Positions 62,616 to 64,000 of a DNA stretch of 64,000 nt are shown here, piece after piece (the stretch's first letter is position 1; the number at the start of each line of letters is the position of its first letter). The position numbers and the translations under genes were made by a program. The stretch spans positions 57,751-121,750 of the forward strand of contig JBLNAZ010000170.1 of NCBI GenBank assembly GCA_050259615.1, given 5' to 3'. This DNA is from JAAXKN01 sp050259615. GTDB lineage: Bacteria; Bacteroidota; Ignavibacteria; Ignavibacteriales; SURF-24. The notes under the pieces were generated by a model. That model did no database searches, was not told the DNA's origin, and worked only from the letters and a program-made list of their open reading frames with translations.

Positions 62616-64000
62616 ATGGCAGACAGTGAAATTGCCAGTCAGGAAACAAAAGAAAGCGTTTCAAAGGGTATCTTAAAAGAAATTACGCAGCCTTTTATAG
62701 ACGTTGTCCATACTTCGAGGGCTCTTAAGGGGTTAAACCTTTCATATATACTTGAAGGGCTCACCTATTTTGGAGTTGTAACGCTGCTTGCGATCTATTT
62801 TAATGAGTTCATAGGCCTGAATGACATCAATGCAGGTCTGATGGTTGGTGTACTTACCGGCGGCATAACGCTCAGCATGTTATTCCTGGGAGCTACTGTA
62901 GACTGGGTGGGGGTCAGGAAGGCGCTCCTAATTTCTCTTGGATTTATGCTCATAGGCAGAATTCTGCTCGCTGCTGCGCCCGGACTTACAGGAACTTCAG
63001 GCATGTGGTCATCGGCACATATAACCGCCATGCTCGGAATATTCGGAGTTATATTAGGCTACGGCATTTACCAGCCTGCCTGCTATGCAGCGGTTAAGCA
63101 GTGGACAAATGAAAACACGTCTGCAATGGGTTATGCAATGCTTTATGCTTTGATGAACCTTGGCGGCTTTCTGCCCGGACTTATTTCACCTCCATTAAGA
63201 AAAGCTTTCAGCATAACGGGAGTTTTCTGGTTTTATTCTGTGCTTACTGTTGTTGGAATGCTGGTTGTAGCCTTCATTATAACAAAGAAAGCCGTCCGTG
63301 AGGCTGAAGCTGAAGCTGGAACGGGAACAGCCGTGAAAGCTGAGGAAAAAGATGAATTTGATGAAATGACGGGAAAGGAAAAGCTTAAGTTCTACATGAA
63401 GAACTTCCCATTGAAGGATTTAAGATTCCTGTACTTTATATTTATTTTAATTCCGGTTCAGACACTTTTTGCACACAACTGGCTTACAATTCCGCAGTAT
63501 ACAAGCCGCGCGTTCTCGGGCTTTGTAAGGGATAACTTTGAATTTTTCAGCAACTTCAACCCGATACTTATATTCGTTCTGACTCCCATGGTTGCTGCAT
63601 TAACTGCAAAGAAGAATGCCTATAAGATGATGATTCTGGGCACATTCGTAATGGCTTCACCTACATTCTTACTGGTTTTGGGGCCGAACGTTTACACACT
63701 TTTTGCTTTTCTCATCATCATGACAATAGGTGAGGCCATGTGGCAGCCCAGGTTCCTGCAGTGGGTTGCAGAAATTGCCCCCAAGAATATGACCGGAATT
63801 TATATGGGAATAGGGCAGTTCCCCTGGTTTTTAACAAAAGTATTTACAAGTTTTTACTCCGGCTGGTTCCTGATGCATTACTGCCCTGAAGGTGTTTCGC
63901 CAAATAAGATGCATACGGAGTTCATGTGGTTTATCTACGGCTTAATAGCTATCATTAGTCCTATTGGTTTAATCCTGTCAAAAAAATGGATGTTGAAGGG
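62616..64000 (+). CDS. MFS transporter (C-terminus cut by the window edge)
   Basis: An ATG at 62616 with GGGAG seven bases upstream opens a frame that runs to the window end (461 codons, incomplete). It shows MFS features: a first helix with LNLSYILEGLTYFGVVTLLA, motif A-like DWVGVRKALL after TM2, GYGIYQPACYAAVKQWTNEN and ALMNLGGFLPGLIS. A charged cytoplasmic loop rich in Ala/Glu/Lys separates the halves. The pattern resembles POT/peptide or sugar-phosphate transporters; the substrate is unknown. No stop codon is reached. Confidence 0.85.
   Translation, partial: MADSEIASQETKESVSKGILKEITQPFIDVVHTSRALKGLNLSYILEGLTYFGVVTLLAIYFNEFIGLNDINAGLMVGVLTGGITLSMLFLGATVDWVGVRKALLISLGFMLIGRILLAAAPGLTGTSGMWSSAHITAMLGIFGVILGYGIYQPACYAAVKQWTNENTSAMGYAMLYALMNLGGFLPGLISPPLRKAFSITGVFWFYSVLTVVGMLVVAFIITKKAVREAEAEAGTGTAVKAEEKDEFDEMTGKEKLKFYMKNFPLKDLRFLYFIFILIPVQTLFAHNWLTIPQYTSRAFSGFVRDNFEFFSNFNPILIFVLTPMVAALTAKKNAYKMMILGTFVMASPTFLLVLGPNVYTLFAFLIIMTIGEAMWQPRFLQWVAEIAPKNMTGIYMGIGQFPWFLTKVFTSFYSGWFLMHYCPEGVSPNKMHTEFMWFIYGLIAIISPIGLILSKKWMLK

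Noticed and set aside
1..64000. Mobile elements, CRISPR arrays, tRNA and rRNA genes
   Set aside because: No transposase, integrase, repeat-spacer pattern, cloverleaf or rRNA-like stretch was seen on either strand by eye; a computational scan would be needed to exclude small tRNAs fully.

Overview
The window looks like a contiguous stretch of chromosome from a Gram-negative bacterium of the Bacteroidota/Chlorobi/Ignavibacteriota assemblage, most likely an Ignavibacteria member. This is inferred from a GWxTD/TPR protein, abundant secreted TPR proteins, several outer-membrane beta-barrels, a multifunctional 2-oxoglutarate decarboxylase/dehydrogenase of the KGD type, a one-piece diadenylate cyclase/YbbR protein, and moderate G+C. 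No rRNA, tRNA, CRISPR array, insertion sequence or phage gene was recognised. Gene assignments come from reading motifs by eye; no database search was possible.

Region 1 (1-6,160) is the most intriguing. A GH9 endoglucanase with a signal peptide is followed by a RecA/KaiC-like protein with a degenerate P-loop and a degenerate GGDEF-like C-terminus, which overlaps by one base a periplasmic TPR protein ending in an outer-membrane beta-barrel. The order (glucanase, BcsE-like P-loop/GGDEF-like protein, BcsC-like exporter) resembles the outer half of a synthase-dependent cellulose/exopolysaccharide secretion locus whose synthase would lie left of the window. A terminator closes the unit at about 6,150.

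Region 2 (6,200-18,200) holds a single-pass small protein, a decayed small membrane-protein gene, a GWxTD/TPR protein, another TPR protein, an orphan PAS-GAF histidine kinase, a c-di-AMP cyclase fused to YbbR domains, a family-B DNA polymerase and a NatAB-like ABC exporter.

Region 3 (18,200-26,200, mostly minus strand) holds a DUF2071 protein, then a drug/solvent-type efflux operon (TolC, HlyD, two ABC-2 permeases, no ATPase), its TetR regulator and a zinc alcohol/formaldehyde dehydrogenase. Near-identical inverted repeats lie in front of tetR, tolC and the dehydrogenase. Terminators separate the three units, so a small TetR regulon is predicted.

Region 4 (26,200-40,000) holds a NapC/NrfH-like multiheme cytochrome, a glycine-zipper OmpA lipoprotein, a beta-barrel protein, a CHASE-PAS-GAF histidine kinase, a lysine-rich H1-like protein, nicotinate phosphoribosyltransferase, a small unknown protein and the large KGD enzyme.

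Region 5 (40,300-51,550) holds glmS, a tight cluster of a COG2403/cDPGS-like P-loop protein with carbamate kinase and ornithine carbamoyltransferase, a secreted NlpC/P60-like protein, a two-component system, a lysine-rich secreted peptide and an APC permease.

Region 6 (51,590-64,000) holds a minus-strand operon (three GT9 heptosyltransferase-like enzymes, a homocysteine methyltransferase-like protein, ispE). It is followed by plus-strand housekeeping genes (prmC, dtd, an alkaline-phosphatase-fold protein, comEC, murB) and an MFS transporter cut by the window edge.
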